In this document: positions 50,601-56,131 of the stretch, in pieces
Position numbering within the stretch: position 1 is the stretch's first letter
How the letters are laid out: every line of letters starts with the position of its first letter
DNA from: Mactromeris polynyma
Lineage: Eukaryota > Mollusca > Bivalvia > Venerida > Mactridae
Direction: 5' to 3'
NCBI GenBank assembly: GCA_032209605.1
Contig: JASFXZ010000004.1
Location: forward strand, 37,916,401 to 37,980,400
DNA: 64,000 nucleotides
The notes under the pieces: model-generated
The model's input: the letters and a program-made list of their open reading frames with translations, nothing else
Databases searched by the model: none
What the model was told of the DNA's origin: nothing
Translations under genes and position numbers: made by a program

Positions 50601-53600
50601 TTTCACATGTTATCTTCTAGTTTTTTATTTGCCTTAAAACAATACATCTGTCACTGTGTGAGTCTTGGTCTATCTTTCTGGCTGTCTCTTGTGTTTGAAT
50701 AAAGTAATTGTAACTCATAATTAAGCATATTATGGTTGTGAATCTAATTGCGCTATACAAAGAAGTGATTAATATTAGTGCGTTTTTGCAGTGAATACTA
50801 CCACATGAAATGTTTGTTATGTCCATATTTGCTGTGTAAATATAGCTATGTACATATAACCAACAACATAATATCTAGATAAATCAGATATCAAATGTTT
50901 GATTGAGAAAATGGAAGGCCTCATTTCCAGGGTTTGACATTTTGCACTTGTCTGTTTATCCAGTTTGTATCTGTATTATTGGAGGAGTACCTTGTATCAA
51001 TAATAAATTTGAGTCAGATGGACTTTGGGAGCTCAAGACTTCACAGTTTTATAAAAATAACAGATGACAGCTTTGTTTAACCATCTATACTGACACTTCA
51101 AGAACATCTATGTGAATACTGATTATACTCCCAAGAACACTAACAAGTTCTGATTTTTCATGCACCGATAACAGGACAACAATATTTACTTGAGGACTAC
51201 TTTATTTTGCAAGCCTTTTGTATGTAGGGCTGAGGACTAATTGATTCTGAAAGCATTTTGTGTGTAGGAATATCAGTTGGGTTACTTTAGGGTAGAACCA
51301 TTGCTTCCCCATACAGAATGTACTAGAGTATGACATAAAATCAAGAATGGAATGGAGTAGAAAGGGAATAAAGTATAAAGGCAGCATGTTGAATCTTAAT
51401 GATGTGTAGAATAAAATAGTAACATTCTCTCACTTGGTTTCCTTGGTTAAAATTCTGCTAATAAGATTGTATAAATCACTGGAGATTGTCATGAGTTCTC
51501 TCCCTTTATCCCTTCTGGAGTACTCTCCCTTTATTCCTTGTACATTATATGTAGATTTGTATATAGTACTATTTATATACATACCCTATAGTACAGATAA
51601 AAGGAGTCAAATCTAGAAGGGATAAAGAGAAAGAACTAATGATAATATTCTGCGTTATAAATTGATTGTAATGGTTTATTATAAAGACCTGTTTAAAATT
51701 ACCAATGACAGTCCAATGGTTGTATATGCTTTAAACTAACTTTTTGGCAAAAGATATTACCTAATTCCATAACTCACCGCCTTGCTTCACAATATGTCAA
51801 CATTTTGGTTTGCTTTTTTTATAGTTGAGAGTATTTTAGCTGCTTTGAAGTATAAGTAATACATTTTTTAGTGAGCAGTTCTTGAATAATTCCAGCAAAT
51901 GTTAGTAGTATATAGTAGTTTCGGTATTTAACACCAAGTGGTGGGTAGCTCAGGTGGTAAAGTGCCACATTAGTGTTGATGGTGTACATTGGTTGGAGCC
52001 CCGCATTGGTGATGCTGACATTGGATGTTCTCTCTTTTTGGTAGCTTCATCAAATTTGAATCTGACCACGCAGTTATCTTGTTGTCACTGATTTTTCTGT
52101 CTTTCTCTCTTGATGATGTGTTTGTAGAAGTTGTTTTAGCTTATAAATCACTATTATGCCACTAATAAGATAGATGAGTGTTCAATTGTGAATGCACTGT
52201 TTAACATTTTTCAACTTCTTCAAATTTGATGACTTGGTGACCACCTAAACTCTATAATTTTCATTTACACTAGCCCCTAAAGGCCACTTTTGTTTGTCAT
52301 ATTATTGAAATAAAAAAGTTGCTTAGTACAGTAACAGTTCCCAAAATGTGTTACAACAAGTGCTTTGTCCAATCATTTATCTGTTTGAGTCAATAAAAAA
52401 ACCCATAATTATCACAATTGTAATGATATGAATTGTTGTACTCTGTCCGTTCTACATTGCAAATAACCGGATAATTGTTTTCAATTATGTTTAGATATAA
52501 TATTAATTGAACTTATAATGTTTTGATATTTATAATTCAATCTGGTGGGCTTATCACTTAAGTGGATATAAGGTATTCAAGTCAAGCTGAAGGCTGTAGA
52601 ACACGGGTCTAAGTTATTCAGTTTTCTCAAAACGTGTTCCTGCTTTTGTGTTCCAACATTTCAAATTCAAGTGTTTTGGGCAAACTCAGTTTTGGGAAAG
52701 AAGCAGCATTACCCTCAAATCACTGAAACAAATTTATTTTTTACAAATGACTACAAAACTTTCACCAGCTTAGTCTTTGCAGTAGATGTGGCTAACCCTC
52801 TTTGTTTTTTAATGCTTCATCTTTCAAAATCTTTTAGCAAATCTTCAGTTGAACAGGTTCTAAGCATCCCCTGATTTGGGTCACTCAGTTTTGCTTTAAG
52901 AATACCAACACATGGATTTTAAAGTGTTACAATGTTGTTCATCTTTGTTCATAGTCAATTCATGCGCCAATTGGAAACTAAAGATCCCATGATTATGTGG
53001 CATAGTGCTAGAGTTATTAATTTTTGTAAATGATGTTGTTTGTTTGTCTAATGACTTTCTAGTCCACCTATAAAAAAAAAATTCTGGATAAATTTGTTGA
53101 CATTTTTTTAACCAATCTGTGTTCATTTTTCAGTGTTTTCCACGGAAGAGCCTGTTTTTGAAGGGGATGGAGAAATCATGAATGTGACCATTACCAAAGG
53201 GGTTACAGGTCTGGGATTTATTATACAAGGTGGAAAAGGGTCTCCAAAAGGCGACCAGCCAATCACTGTCAAGAGAGTTTTCAAAGGTAAATTCCGATAC
53301 AGCATGGAACATCATAACAAATATAATTTTTCCGCTGGCCCAGTTAGCTCATGCGGCAGAGCGTTCAACTGCCAGTCATGTCGTAACTTTGTAACTCAGA
53401 TAAAGTGCAATGAAGTTCTGTGACAATTTGACTTAAGATTATTCAAAATGTTCATCGTAAGTCGTTGGTCCTCCGCTGATTCATGTGCAAGTTGTTAGCT
53501 GCCTGGTGGAAGAACATGATAGTCCAGGGTTGTAAAAAGTTATACTAGTTAGGTCAGCTGACTGCCGTACATAGCACTAAAATGCTGTTAAAAATGGCTA

Positions 53601-53916
53601 TTACTTCAACATGATTAAAAATTGGTATGAAATCATGTGCAAATATATTGGTCAGTAGGTTGATATCATTAATTCCAAGGTAGAATTTTCTGAATTTATA
53701 AAAAAAATTTTTTTTGATTCTGAGATTCCAAAAGTTTTATTATGCATTTCAGGAGGCCCAGCAGATGGAGTTCTTCAAATTCGAGATGAGGTGTTAGTCG
53801 TGAATGATGAGAATTTGACAGACATGCGTCAGTCAGAAGTAAGGAACCATCTGAAATTCATATCTAGCGGAGATATTGTAATGAAAGTGCGACGATTCTC
53901 ATCCCAAGATGAGTAA
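9201..53916 (+). CDS. PDZD2: PDZD2-like multi-PDZ scaffold protein, whole spliced CDS
   Basis: Coding parts are 9201-9212, 15939-17057, 39798-43585, 46211-46365, 47037-47420, 47769-49685, 53134-53286 and 53753-53916, with an optional microexon at 50520-50549. All junctions are GT..AG and phases agree; the sum is 7,692 nt, or 2,563 residues. PDZ domains lie at about residues 198-290, 349-436, 1597-1680 and 2471-2557. The last has a canonical GLGF loop followed by GGKGS, as in the PDZD2/pro-IL-16 family. The order of two clustered PDZs, a very long disordered linker and two PDZs near the C-terminus matches PDZ3-6 of human PDZD2 (2,839 residues, six PDZs). Family role: a scaffold binding C-terminal peptides, with a secreted C-terminal fragment in mammals. 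GOLPH3 lies downstream, as a neighbour of PDZD2 in human. Another multi-PDZ family is possible but fits less well. Orthology is inference from architecture and synteny. Confidence 0.85.
10298..10460. mobile_element. Decayed MITE (family E)
   Basis: Matches the style of 45728-45912: GCAACAACATCTCTTCAACA and CAAGAGAGGTAGCCCT recall its internal AACAACCTCTCC and terminal AGAGAGGTTA. Confidence 0.35.
10983..12288. mobile_element. Possible nested hAT-like elements with CAGGGCAC ends
   Basis: CAGGGCAC occurs at 10983 and 11529 and its reverse complement GTGCCCTG at 12281-12288. Internal blocks around 11040 and 12040 share a GTATGTTTTTCCC motif. No 8-bp target duplication is clear and no transposase is visible. 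Confidence 0.3.
12610..12715. repeat. Dispersed repeat, family G, copy 1
   Basis: Near-identical to 35130-35222 over about 90 bp, including GCTATTTGCATATCA and TTATGTTAACCACCAAGGCA. Confidence 0.7.
13105..13254. repeat. Minisatellite, 5 x 30 bp
   Basis: Unit TTGGTTAAGATTTCCC plus TCAAATTGTCATTC; the last two copies change CATTC to CTTTC. 30 is a multiple of three, so it creates repeat-bearing ORFs in several frames; these look accidental. Confidence 0.97.
13939..14153. mobile_element. Palindromic MITE (family D), copy 1
   Basis: Ends are inverted copies of AATATCTGTGTTTAGGGTAAC. Interior has a long poly-T, then A-rich sequence and GGGTCGGGATTTTTCGACAG. A second copy is at 39273-39501. Confidence 0.8.
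15808..15878 (+). other. 71-nt imperfect hairpin near the first PDZ exon
   Basis: Arms pair through TAACTCCTA and AAGACT blocks with small internal loops around a short AT-rich loop. It ends 60 nt before the acceptor at 15938. It may be a pre-miRNA-like structure or a tiny foldback element. Confidence 0.4.
15939..17057 (+). CDS. PDZD2: PDZD2-like exon: first PDZ and N-terminal half of second PDZ
   Basis: This 1,119-nt exon starts after AG at 15937-15938 and ends at CAG/gtaaga (GT at 17058), phase 0 at both ends. It encodes residues 5-377. Residues 5-195 are Ser/Asp/Gly-rich and low complexity, with acidic clusters such as TESDTSEWD and a Tyr-rich stretch. The first PDZ follows: binding loop NMGMILG, then GVCVGDEIMSVNG and the LTHDECIQVFKDMP helix, in standard PDZ order. 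A basic linker (RAKPKAPVQIKRKH) leads to the beta-1/loop part of the second PDZ (KLTVVKEPSEKLGLSIV), which is completed by the next exon. The Met at 15867, upstream of the acceptor, opens the same frame but lies in intron-like sequence, so I did not use it. Confidence 0.9.
17324..17667. mobile_element. Pogo-like MITE (family A1) interrupted by an array
   Basis: Ends CAGTAAAACCTCAC and GAGGTTTTACTG, flanked by TA on both sides. Interior matches 25686-25846 except that a GGGGTTGAAAAGTC array is inserted. Confidence 0.8.
17441..17615 (+). repeat. Degenerate GGGGTTGAAAAGTCTTG array
   Basis: Eight copies of GGGGTTGAAAA with spacing from 16 to about 30 bp, lying inside the A1 MITE. Confidence 0.9.
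17986..18492 (+). repeat. Dispersed 0.5-kb repeat (family F), copy 1
   Basis: Starts CAGTGGACTATCGTTGGCTT and ends AGGGGCCGAATAA, collinear with 44181-44680 throughout. Confidence 0.8.
19635..19890 (+). mobile_element. tRNA-derived SINE (family B)
   Basis: tRNA-like head with B box TGTGGGTTTGAATCACAC. The body and the end AAAGTCCCATTGG match 21960-22180. Confidence 0.65.
21486..21895. repeat. Minisatellite, 9 x 44 bp plus a partial copy
   Basis: Unit TGATTATGATATAAAATGCT followed by GACTACTGTTTTACCCTGTG and GGTG. Nine full copies to 21881; a truncated tenth is followed by unrelated sequence. Confidence 0.97.
21960..22180 (+). mobile_element. tRNA-derived SINE (family B)
   Basis: Head contains GCCCATTGGTTATGGTCGAC and B box GGTTCGAATCCCCC. 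The 3' end AAAGCCCCATTAC parallels the copy at 19635-19890. Confidence 0.7.
23490..23663. repeat. Tandem duplication, 2 x 87 bp
   Basis: Two head-to-tail copies starting TCAAATTTGATGATGTT and ending GTAAGAGGTAGGCAGTG, with a few substitutions. Confidence 0.95.
23700..23766 (+). mobile_element. SINE 3' tail fragment
   Basis: TTTAACTGAAATACTGTTGA followed by AAAATAGAGG, the tail motif of the 53335-53610 family. Confidence 0.45.
24457..24608 (+). repeat. Dispersed repeat, family C, copy 2
   Basis: GGGTGTCAATAAGAGCCGGG and ACCCAGTAACTTAAGCATCA match the reverse complements of 49995-50118 and, less well, 8018-8108. Confidence 0.65.
24656..24723. repeat. Perfect 28-bp inverted repeat with 12-nt loop
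   Basis: Arms 24656-24683 and 24696-24723 are exact reverse complements (core AAGATTATTGGCGTAAACC). The loop is TGAGAACTGTGT. Confidence 0.97.
24781..24868. mobile_element. Pogo-like MITE (family A2), short form
   Basis: CAGGAAAACCTCACTTAAAG ... TATTGAGGTTTTACTG, with the A-family internal words CCACCTCAATATTAAGACC and GGTCCCAAAGGTGGTC but missing the centre. Confidence 0.8.
25686..25848. mobile_element. Pogo-like MITE (family A3)
   Basis: Full-length form: ACCTTACTTAAAGACCACC at left, a middle CACTGTTTTGCTCTTTATTC, and TTGAGATTTTACTGTA at right. Confidence 0.8.
25941..26731. repeat. Minisatellite, about 17 x 47 bp
   Basis: Unit CTGTTCTGGTTATACTGCCT, GATGTCATATGTCCGGTAAA, AACTCAT. Sixteen 47-bp units to 26692 plus a degraded last one. 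Main variants are CCGG/CTGG, TGATG/TAATG and AAAACTC/AAATCTC. Confidence 0.97.
27445..27626. mobile_element. Pogo/Tigger-like MITE (family H)
   Basis: Right end AACGAGGTCCGACAGTA and left TACAGACAGGCCACGTTCAT are partly inverted. Shares the GGATGATACCAAGTATT block with 6693-6768. Confidence 0.5.
28227..28380 (+). repeat. Tandem duplication, 2 x 77 bp, SINE-tail derived
   Basis: Two copies beginning CGTACTT.AAATGACAAC, each with CTGAA..ACTGTTGAAAA and GGCATAAAACTCC, the SINE 3' tail words. Confidence 0.7.
28565..28875 (-). mobile_element. tRNA-derived SINE
   Basis: Minus strand: A-box-like CTAGGGAGCTTTTGGGTAGA and B-box-like ATGGGTTTGAAACCAG, then a body running to about 28565. Confidence 0.6.
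29750..29910 (+). mobile_element. tRNA-derived SINE (family A)
   Basis: AGTGGTCAAGGGGTAAATTA and CTGACTCCTGATCGGAAAG match the minus-strand copy at 32045-32345. A 10-nt G-run interrupts the body at 29832. Confidence 0.7.
32045..32345 (-). mobile_element. tRNA-derived SINE (family A), near full length
   Basis: Minus strand: GTGGTTGAGGGGTCGAGT, CATGAGTTCGAGCCACG (B box), CGAACTTCACAATCCC, ending in TAAATAAGTTTGAAC. Links the head fragments (29750, 61572) to the tail fragment (3160). Confidence 0.75.
32535..32638. repeat. (GATT)n microsatellite
   Basis: About 100 bp of tetranucleotide repeat with a few interruptions at the left. Confidence 0.97.
35130..35222. repeat. Dispersed repeat, family G, copy 2
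   Basis: See 12610-12715; the two copies share GTGTAAACCAATCAA and GTTAACCACCAAGGCAAT. Confidence 0.7.
36230..36244 (+). repeat. Poly-G tract, 15 nt
   Basis: One of six G-runs of 9 nt or more inside the PDZD2-like introns on the coding strand. Confidence 0.95.
36330..36535 (+). mobile_element. SINE core and tail
   Basis: GAGTTGCAAGTTGCTTGCAG, AAGAACAGGTTTAAGTACCG and GAAATATTGAAAAACGG occur in the same order as in the 53335-53610 element. Confidence 0.6.
39273..39501. mobile_element. Palindromic MITE (family D), copy 2
   Basis: AAGGCC, A-rich, AATATCTGTGTTTAGGGTAA at left and the inverse plus AGGCCT at right; same poly-T and GGGTCGGGATTTTTCGACAG interior as 13939-14153. It lies about 300 bp upstream of the giant exon. 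Confidence 0.85.
39798..43585 (+). CDS. PDZD2: PDZD2-like giant exon: end of second PDZ, disordered linker, start of third PDZ
   Basis: The exon follows CTTTCAG (AG at 39796-39797) and ends AAA/gtaagt at 43585. It is 3,788 nt and encodes residues 378-1639 plus two bases of codon 1640. Residues 378-436 finish the second PDZ (AAAHSGQLEVGDRLISCNG, then a LTQSHCLDIIK helix). The middle is acidic, Ser/Pro-rich and almost certainly disordered. It contains a 14-residue tandem repeat at 40491-40832 and a polyproline segment near 41985-42060 (PPMPPPMP) of the kind bound by SH3/EVH1/WW domains. Lys-rich and SP/TP motif-rich stretches follow. From about residue 1597 it enters the third PDZ (FEVSILKGILGIGIKTT), cut by the intron just before VGDYILSINN. 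Such a large single exon for the linker is striking, but the frame is open throughout. Confidence 0.93.
40491..40832 (+). repeat. Coding 14-residue tandem repeat in the PDZD2-like linker
   Basis: About eight units of consensus RSPLPxSNIDQVSP (42 nt; one unit is 16 residues). Every unit keeps the IDQ/LDQ core and the early ones keep an SPRSPLP kinase-type motif. Degrades toward the 3' end. Confidence 0.95.
44181..44680 (+). repeat. Dispersed 0.5-kb repeat (family F), copy 2
   Basis: CAGTGGACTCTCCTTGGCTT ... GTTGAAGGGGCCGAATAA, collinear with 17986-18492, including CGAAGTTGTGTTCAAT and TTGCTAATTATCTATCGACA. Confidence 0.8.
45473..45650. mobile_element. Pogo-like MITE (family A4), reverse orientation
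   Basis: CAGTAAAACCTCAATAATAA ... AAGTTGTACTG, flanked by TA. The interior is the reverse complement of the A1-A3 order. Confidence 0.85.
45728..45912. mobile_element. Inverted-repeat MITE (family E)
   Basis: Left ACAGTGCAACCTCCCTAGA and right CTCTAGAGAGGTTATACTGT pair as terminal inverted repeats. No ORF. Confidence 0.65.
46211..46365 (+). CDS. PDZD2: PDZD2-like exon: C-terminal part of third PDZ
   Basis: 155 nt, acceptor TATTGTAG at 46203-46210 and donor GCAG/gtgagt at 46366. It enters with one base that completes the Lys codon from the previous exon and leaves in phase 1. It reads VGDYILSINNTQLAGLTDGK and then a helix (VQQILRLLPRGL) and the final strand (SKIVASAV), the expected second half of a PDZ fold. 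The join to the preceding GREGNIK is exact in frame and in domain order. Encodes about residues 1641-1691. Confidence 0.92.
46366..47036 (+). other. Intron after the third PDZ
   Basis: 671 bp; contains a minus-strand tRNA-like SINE head near 46608-46692 and nothing else recognisable. Confidence 0.7.
46608..46692 (-). mobile_element. tRNA-like SINE head
   Basis: Minus strand: GCTCATTTGTTAGAGTACTC (A-box-like) and GAGAGTTTGAATCC (B box). No body recognised. Confidence 0.5.
47037..47420 (+). CDS. PDZD2: PDZD2-like exon: Ser/Pro-rich linker with SPR motifs
   Basis: 384 nt, acceptor CTTGTAG and donor CAAG/gtgagg at 47421, phase 1 to phase 1. Encodes about residues 1693-1819. The chain is rich in SPR/SPRQ motifs (for example SPRQTSPLSSPR), which would be proline-directed kinase sites, and ends with PxxP-type segments (PPKVAPKPVKKP) that resemble SH3 ligands. 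There is no folded domain. The frame stays open upstream of the acceptor and a short way past the donor, so a single-ORF reading overcalls both ends. Confidence 0.85.
47421..47768 (+). other. Short intron between linker exons
   Basis: 348 bp, AT-rich, phase 1. No repeat or conserved element seen. Confidence 0.75.
47769..49685 (+). CDS. PDZD2: PDZD2-like large exon: acidic disordered linker
   Basis: 1,917 nt, acceptor CTTTCAG at 47762-47768 and donor AGAA/gtaagt at 49686, phase 1 at both ends. Encodes about residues 1821-2458. It begins with more SP-rich sequence (SPVTSPRQQASPRTPP) and a basic PKPRKTKP patch. A long Asp/Glu/Ser/Asn-rich region follows, with a proline cluster near 48680-48810 (SEPPPIPADL, APPPLPASPPPVPD). 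No folded domain, signal peptide or membrane segment is visible. Composition is typical of disordered linkers. Exon length and open frame over 1.9 kb make it a secure coding call even though the residues themselves will be poorly conserved. Confidence 0.9.
49995..50118 (-). repeat. Dispersed repeat, family C, copy 3
   Basis: Reverse complement reads GGGGTCAGTAAGAGCTGGGT then ACCCAGTAACTTAAGCATTA, matching 24457-24608. Confidence 0.65.
50520..50549 (+). CDS. PDZD2: Candidate 30-nt in-frame microexon of the PDZD2-like gene
   Basis: A good acceptor (ACTTACCTTTCAG, AG at 50518-50519) is followed 30 nt later by AAG/gtgaaa. The segment is phase 1 in and phase 1 out, so it can be included or skipped without a frame change. 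Inclusion replaces one Met with TNVAGESDSEV just before FSTEEPVFEGDGE, and the added residues match the acidic style on both sides. The donor is weak. Reading through it stays open to a TAG near 50620, which would give an alternative C-terminus lacking the last PDZ. Confidence 0.45.
51494..51637. mobile_element. Small inverted-repeat MITE, 144 bp
   Basis: 23-bp arms at 51494-51516 and 51615-51637 share AGTTCT.TC.CTTTATCCC with two mismatches. Confidence 0.65.
51940..52040 (+). mobile_element. tRNA-like SINE head
   Basis: GTGGGTAGCTCAGGTGGTAA (A box) and GGTTGGAGCCCCG (B box). The anticodon arm is degenerate, so not a working tRNA. Confidence 0.55.
53134..53286 (+). CDS. PDZD2: PDZD2-like exon: N-terminal half of last PDZ
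   Basis: 153 nt, acceptor TTTTTCAG (AG at 53132-53133) and donor AAAG/gtaaat at 53287, phase 1 to phase 1. Encodes about residues 2460-2509. It carries the canonical carboxylate-binding loop in GVTGLGFIIQGGKGSPKGDQ and the beta strand ITVKRVFKG. The GLGF...GGKGS spacing is characteristic of the C-terminal PDZ of PDZD2 and pro-IL-16 and is the best single family signature in the gene. Confidence 0.93.
53287..53752 (+). other. Intron splitting the last PDZ
   Basis: 466 bp, more than half of it a full-length SINE (53335-53610). Confidence 0.8.
53335..53610 (+). mobile_element. Full-length tRNA-derived SINE
   Basis: tRNA-like head GGCCCAGTTAGCTCATGCGG, linker, conserved central domain CTGATTCATGTGCAAGTTGT ... 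GGAAGAACATG and tail AAAATGCTGTTAAAAATGGC. The head-core-tail order and central words resemble SINEs I recall from molluscs. Inserted between the two halves of the last PDZ. Confidence 0.75.
53753..53916 (+). CDS. PDZD2: PDZD2-like terminal coding exon: end of last PDZ and stop
   Basis: Acceptor TGCATTTCAG (AG at 53751-53752). The exon completes the last PDZ: GGPADGVLQIRDEVLVVND, the helix MRQSEVRNHLKF and the last strand DIVMKVRRF. The protein then ends SSQDE and TAA at 53914-53916. The stop comes seven residues after the domain, so the PDZ is essentially C-terminal, as in human PDZD2 and IL-16. Confidence 0.93.
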
Positions 53917-54265
53917 CAGACTTTTAGACAGAAAATTGCTGGACTCATCATTGGAAGTAGAATATGCATTAGTTTGGCCAACTATTCTCCAGTCCATTCT
54001 GATACTAACAGGCTTATAAAAATGAGTATGTTAGTTTGTCCAACACACATCAATAACTGCATAAACTAGACAATATGAAAGAAGTATATATTCCAGATAA
54101 GGGAATCCATGAAGATGTGTTACAGAATAGCAATCTTGGCTTCAGGATGGCCGATATTGATTCAGGTGCAGTTTTCAGAAATTGTGCTGTTTTAACATTT
54201 TAGTGTTTGTTTGTCAACTATACAATTGGTTTATTACAGATTATGTTTCAAATGATATTGTTAGT

Positions 54266-54446
54266 GAAGTGAAACCTCAATAGATACGACTACCATTGGT
54301 TCTGAAGCAAGTCAGTCTTAGATGTGTTGTAGTTTGATTATTGAGAAAGGACGAAAAATTTAAAAACTAAGAAAAAGAGAATAATTTATGGTCACATCAA
54401 TGAGATGGTCGTAATTTTGAGGTGGTCTTCAAGTGAGGTGTTATTG
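54266..54446. mobile_element. Decayed pogo-like MITE (family A5) in the 3'UTR
   Basis: AGTGAAACCTCAATAGATAC at left and GAGGTGGTCTTCAAGTGAGG at right; ends partly lost. Confidence 0.6.
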
Positions 54447-55902
54447 CGCAACCTATTATTCAAGTTTTTCAAAATGATGACATTCCTACATGATATTGTA
54501 AAATATTGTAATATGAACTTGTTGAGAAAACTGCAGTGTTGTAGTAGCAGAAATGACACGAATATTAATAAATGTTTATAAATAGTGTCGTAGAGATGAT
54601 GATGAAATGGCTTAAACATTTATATTTGTTGTTTGTTTGTTTACAGAAAAATGTGTACATAAGAATTTTATATAAAACTGTTTTTTTTGTATAATATTTT
54701 TTCTTACAAAAATGTTAGCTTATTACTTTTTTTATTTGTTTAATTGCAGATAATATTATGGTTTTTCATGACATGTACTTTTATTGTCGGTATAAAGAGA
54801 AATGCGGGGTGAACTTTTTTGGTTGCCGTTATAACTGTGTTTTGTGATGTAAACTTCTTTTACTTGACGTTGACTTGTCAGAAAACTGGTTCAAACTAAA
54901 TATTCAAGTTTCATTCCTCTCTGTGTTAATTGTCTATCAACATTGTATACTGTCTCACAACTGCAATATATATTCATTTAATGCCTCTGTGATTATGCAA
55001 ATGTAACATTCCTTGCATTTTAATTTTGTATATTCCGTGTATGTGTACATTCGCTTGAATTTAACCGATTTGTACTTGTAATGGAACACATATCTAACAG
55101 CATATATTACACAAACATGTTTTGTTCATGACCAGGCAAACGAAATGTTGTGAATGATGTAATAAGAACCCTTGAATTCACTATTCACAGGATATAAATT
55201 CATACTAGAACAATCATTCATTTTGTTTAAAAAATGGAATTTCATAGTCAAAGGGAGATAACCTGAATTCATTTCATCAACATTTCATTTATATGTTAAA
55301 GGTATATAGTCTTATTATTTTGGACAAAAATCCTTAGTCATGAATTTGAGAAGATTGGTGGTAATTGCCTTCATACAGATGTACTCTACCACACTGCATT
55401 GGCACCATTCTTACAGTTCCAGGAAACATTGAAGAAAAGTTAGAATGTAATGTTTAGAGTATGTCTGTATTAAGGCTTTAACATGTCATTTTGTCAAAAT
55501 TGTTACTTACCATATTTTAATAGGAAATAAGACTATACACCTTTAAAGCATATACATGTGTTTGTGTTTTCGATTTCGTTTTATAAACATATAATGTTGA
55601 TGAAACAGAAATCTGTGTATAACCAAGATAAAAAGTATACCCTTATAAAGATGTAGACCATGCAGCGTGAAGTGCCTTGGCAACTATAGAATATTAGAAC
55701 AAAAAATGAGAATTATATTTTAGTTTATACATTGTTAAAATTGGAGCGTATGTTTACGTTTTGGTGCCAATTTTTCAACTTTCATTGGTGATCATTTACT
55801 CTAGTGGAGAGTTTTCATGCAAACGCATGAATTTCATTTCTATTTATTTCTTCCTATTATAAAATTGAGAAGATTACCGTTTTGTTATCCACTTGTTTCA
55901 AA

Positions 55903-56131
55903 TTAACTGTTATGCCGTAGACAATTGTTCACTGTTTCAAATTAACTGTTATGCTGTAGACAATTGTTCACTGTGTAAATTAACTGTTATGCCGTAGACA
56001 ATTGTTCACTGTGTAAATTAACTGTTATGCTGTAGACAAGTGTTCACTGTGTAAATTAACTGTTATGCCGTAGACAATTGTTCACTGTGTAAATTAACTG
56101 TTATGCCGTAGACAAGTGTTCACTGTGTAAA
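55903..56131. repeat. Minisatellite, 6 x 38 bp, in the probable 3'UTR
   Basis: Unit TTAACTGTTATGCCGTAGAC plus AATTGTTCACTGTGTAAA; the first copy is 39 bp. Starts are 55903, 55942, 55980, 56018, 56056 and 56094. Confidence 0.97.

Larger units (their letters stand above)
49686..53133 (+). other. Intron before the last PDZ
   Basis: 3.4 kb, phase 1. Holds a minus-strand copy of a dispersed repeat (49995-50118), the candidate microexon (50520-50549), a small MITE (51494-51637) and a tRNA-like SINE head (51940-52040). The rest is unremarkable. Confidence 0.7.

Noticed and set aside
53338..53400. tRNA gene
   Set aside because: A-box-like head only, degenerate anticodon stem and no proper acceptor pairing; followed by a SINE body. 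The same reasoning applies at 51940, 21960, 60226 and 61572.
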